Shown piece by piece: positions 61,792 through 64,000 of a stretch of DNA of 64,000 nt. Position 1 is the stretch's first letter. Every line of letters starts with the position of its first letter. The translations under genes were made by a program, and so were the position numbers. The notes under the pieces were generated by a model that did no database searches, was not told where the DNA came from, and saw only the letters and a list, made by a program, of their open reading frames with translations. This DNA is from Harmothoe impar (Eukaryota > Annelida > Polychaeta > Phyllodocida > Polynoidae), in assembly GCA_947462335.1 (NCBI GenBank), contig OX381705.1, positions 40,874,675-40,938,674 of the forward strand. Reading direction: 5' to 3'.

Positions 61792-62211
61792 TTGATGGAA
61801 GGTGTTAACCTGGTCTGTAATCAGCATGGGGTTGTTGTGTTCAGCAACATGTTGATGGAAGGTGTTAACCTGGTCTGTAATCAGCATGGGGTTGTGGTGT
61901 TCAGCAACATGTTGATGGAAGGTGTTAACCTGGTCTGTAATCGGCATGGGGTTGTGGTGTTCAGCAACATGTTGATGGAAGGTGTTAACCTGGTCTGTAA
62001 TCAGCATGGGGTTGTGGTGTTCAGCAACATGTTGATGGAAGGTGTTAACCTGGTCTGTAATCGGCATGGGGTTGTGGTGTTCAGCAACATGTTGATGGAA
62101 GGTGTTAACCTGGTCTGTAATCAGCATGGGGTTGTGGTGTTCAGCAACATGTTGATGGAAGGTGTTAACCTGGTCTGTAATCAGCATGGGGTTGTGGTGT
62201 TCAGCAACATA
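61792..62211. repeat. Seven 60-bp tandem repeats
   Basis: The unit TTGATGGAAGGTGTTAACCT... repeats seven times with exact 60-base periodicity (61792-62211). Differences are few: CAG or CGG in CAGCATGG (order A A G A G A A at the middle base) and GTTGTT in the first unit. As 60 is divisible by three both strands stay open (20-residue repeats), but this lies in an intron and is best read as a minisatellite. Confidence 0.9.
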
Positions 62212-62507
62212 TGTTCCCTGCTTCCTACATCCCCACAATGAGGTTGTCTCCATGCAATAGCAGCTATATCAGAGCAGAGAATGTAACAATTGAAATGAAC
62301 CAAGACTAACAATTACCATGAGTCACTATATTACTAAAACTTGATATGGATCGTTGGCTTGTACTATAATTTCTACATGCATCCCGTGTGGCTGCCCCAT
62401 AGCTAATGTTAACATGGGGTACATGGGCGGTGTATGTAATGCTGTATAATCTACCCACACTTCCTGCATACTCAGTACCCTGTGCCATACCTATACATGT
62501 ACGATTG

Positions 62508-62750
62508 TTACACACCCCATTTGTGTGTGAACCTTGATAACAGTTCAAAGCCCTTTCCATCCATCAGGGTGAATATACCATACTCCCAGTCAGACTCTTC
62601 ATTGTAGTCTATAATTAAGCCTGCTGGCGCCCAGTGCAGTCTTCCCAACCCAATTTCAGCCTCGTGTCCATCCAATCGGGGGCCTTTAACGTAGGTATTC
62701 ATCAACCCTCTGTGGAGGTACTCGTCGCCTGATTTATATCTCTCCCCCAC
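62508..62750 (-). CDS. Possible coding stretch opposite the TINAG-like intron
   Basis: A minus-strand open frame of 80 codons with strikingly protein-like content: GDEYLHRGLMNTYVKGPRLD, then HEAEIGLGRLHWAPAGLIID and EESDWEYGIFTLMDGKGFEL. Possible exon borders are the acceptor CGAGTACCTCCACAG (before AGGGTTGATG) and a weak donor GTTCAC (after TTATCAAG), or the frame runs to TAA at 62508. The splice signals are poor, so it may be a retro-copied or decayed exon. I recognise no family. Confidence 0.35.
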   Translation of the reverse strand: MGERYKSGDEYLHRGLMNTYVKGPRLDGHEAEIGLGRLHWAPAGLIIDYNEESDWEYGIFTLMDGKGFELLSRFTHKWGV

Positions 62751-63570
62751 ACATGACCACCCCCTATGTATAATAGTAGTATAGAGGTAGTAATAGCGAC
62801 TGGCCGGTCACGAAATATGACACCCAGTAGAGTATAAGAGCCCCACTGTCTCCCTCGTCCGCGGCTGCTGCAAAGCTGTATTGCTAAGCAGCAGTGCTAA
62901 ATTGCGGTAAATTGCGAGTTTACCAAACGCAGTTGCCGATGTCATGTATAATAATGGGATTATTATGAAAGTGCAGCGGGATTTTAAAGTGGGAACTGTG
63001 TTTGTATATTGTAAGTGTTAAAGGCGTGTAACTTCATTCACCATAGCACAAAGCCTGTGTATGGTTCGAGTTACCATGTATAGGCGGTAACTGTTGCGGT
63101 TGGCTGGAGCTGTGTGTAGATGACACCCCCGTGCATCTGCTGCAGTCATAATAACCCAAGTACATCACACACACCATCCCCACCATCAGAGTATTTCTGA
63201 AGGCCACCATTGCACAGATACGTGATCCTATAGCACACGTGGGAGCCCAGTATGTTGGCATCCACAGTCATGAATGCCACGAGGATAGAGTCCAATACAG
63301 CCTCGGGGACCCGGGAGTGTTAAATGCGTGCCCGATAGGCAAATAAATAGCACACCCTGGACATTAAAGTCAATATCACTTACCCGTCATTGTAATTTGA
63401 AAATTGATCGCCTCTCTACATCCCTTCTGATGAGCCGTGCCCATTATGAGAGGTGGGCGTTCATACAGTGTATCTAATAGGCGGCCTTATAGTAGCACGG
63501 ACATTACCCTATAATATTGTGATATGTATTACATTTAGTTTAACAAGCTGTGCTTTATCGTCTTTACCAG

Positions 63571-63678
63571 CTCCTGTGTGGAGGCCAGTATGGGGACGGA
63601 ATATAACTGGCAATGTTCTCAGAAGATATGTCTGCTGCGTGATGAGCTCATAGACCACGTCAGTAAAGGCAACTTTGG
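63571..63678 (+). CDS. TINAG/TINAGL-like gene, next exon
   Basis: The acceptor TTTATCGTCTTTACCAG and the consensus donor GTAAGT bound 108 bases: one base completing the Cys codon, 35 codons, two bases. The peptide begins SCVEASMGTEYN, continues WQCSQKICLLRDELIDHVSK and ends GNFG. The pattern W-x-C-x4-C-L...ELI..V..GN(Y/F)G(W) is characteristic of the TINAG family, where GW starts the inactive cathepsin-B-like domain; here the G codon is split and W would come from the next exon, beyond the window. The phase match with 60894-60960 across a 2.6 kb intron strongly supports one gene. The gene is partial at both ends of what I can see. Confidence 0.75.
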
Positions 63679-64000
63679 GTAAGTTGGTTTTCTCTATAAT
63701 AATGTATGTGGTGGGCAAGTCCGGACGGACTTGCTGACTAAGGAGTGGGGGTGGACCCTTGCTTGACCGAATATGACCAAAGGATAGATTTCCCTCTACA
63801 TTGATTGAGGGTGAGCAAATTTCACCAAGTCTATAATAATGTATGGCTAGGAATGTTCTCTAGGGTGGTTTCACTGGGGTCAATTGTCAAGTTCTATGCA
63901 TTGATTGCCGCATATCATGTCGAAACTAAAAGGTATGGTTGGTCATGGTGAGGACTGGCTCAGTTTAATATTCCATAGTGGTGAGGTTATCTAACTATAG

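Larger units (their letters stand above)
60961..63570 (+). other. Intron of the TINAG-like gene
   Basis: The 2.6 kb between the two exons starts GTAGGT and ends CTTTACCAG. It contains the TIR element, the 60-bp tandem array and the possible minus-strand coding stretch. The rest (for example 62760-63560) shows nothing further. Confidence 0.65.

Noticed and set aside
61723..62253. Long open frames on both strands with 20-residue repeats
   Set aside because: They arise because the tandem unit is 60 bases, a multiple of three; the array lies within an intron.
63060..63075. GGTTCGAGTTACC, resembling a tRNA T-arm
   Set aside because: No acceptor stem, D-arm or anticodon arm at the right distances.

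Overview
This looks like intergenic and intronic DNA from an animal genome. There are no bacterial-style operons and no long intact genes. Coding signal appears only as short exon-sized open stretches bounded by AG and GT. The rest is AT-rich sequence with poly-C/G runs, (TA)n tracts and a very dense collection of small inverted-repeat transposons. A deuterostome or other marine invertebrate fits, and a lancelet (Branchiostoma) is my best guess. That guess rests on general texture (many ACATGTA words, poly-C runs, abundant MITE-like elements) and is not proven by any single gene.

The one gene I can name is at the right end. Exons at 60894-60960 and 63571-63678 (+) join in phase and encode the cysteine-rich region just before the inactive cathepsin-B-like domain of the TINAG/TINAGL (Drosophila Swim) family. 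The gene runs off the right edge. Its intron holds a TIR element, a perfect-length 7 x 60 bp tandem array and a possible coding stretch on the other strand. About ten other exon candidates with reasonable splice sites lie at 0.66 kb (+), 16.7 kb (-), 17.4 kb (+), 19.3 kb (-), 20.2 kb (+), 22.5 kb (-), 27.7 kb (+), 34.2 kb (-), 37.6 kb (+), 38.2 kb (-), 48.6 kb (+) and 50.0 kb (-). I cannot assign them to families or assemble them into gene models.

Layout: 0-2.4 kb sparse, with one perfect hairpin. 2.6-5.1 kb is a 5'-truncated, frameshifted non-LTR retrotransposon on the minus strand. 5.1-9.8 kb holds foldback elements, including two back-to-back ~0.95 kb elements built of CGTGATGTGTATCAA-type words. 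10.1-12.7 kb is a cluster of four GGGGCTCGATTCATAA elements. 12.7-18 kb is sparse. 18.4-21.6 kb has two ~1-1.4 kb TIR elements. 24.9-31.4 kb has several MITEs, one inserted into a 34-bp tandem repeat. 31.9-32.1 kb may be a promoter and first exon. 37.9-38.2 kb is a MITE immediately beside a strong splice donor. 42.4-44.7 kb has foldback elements and a transposon inside a transposon.

The most striking object is 51140-55865: a ~4.7 kb element with ~50 bp terminal inverted repeats. Inside it is a ~4 kb palindrome made of two opposing arrays of a ~53 bp satellite with six-monomer higher-order structure. A TATA box lies outside one end of the palindrome and an AATAAA signal outside the other. If transcribed, it would yield a very long hairpin RNA. 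The element interrupts an older ACGTTATA-rich repeat.
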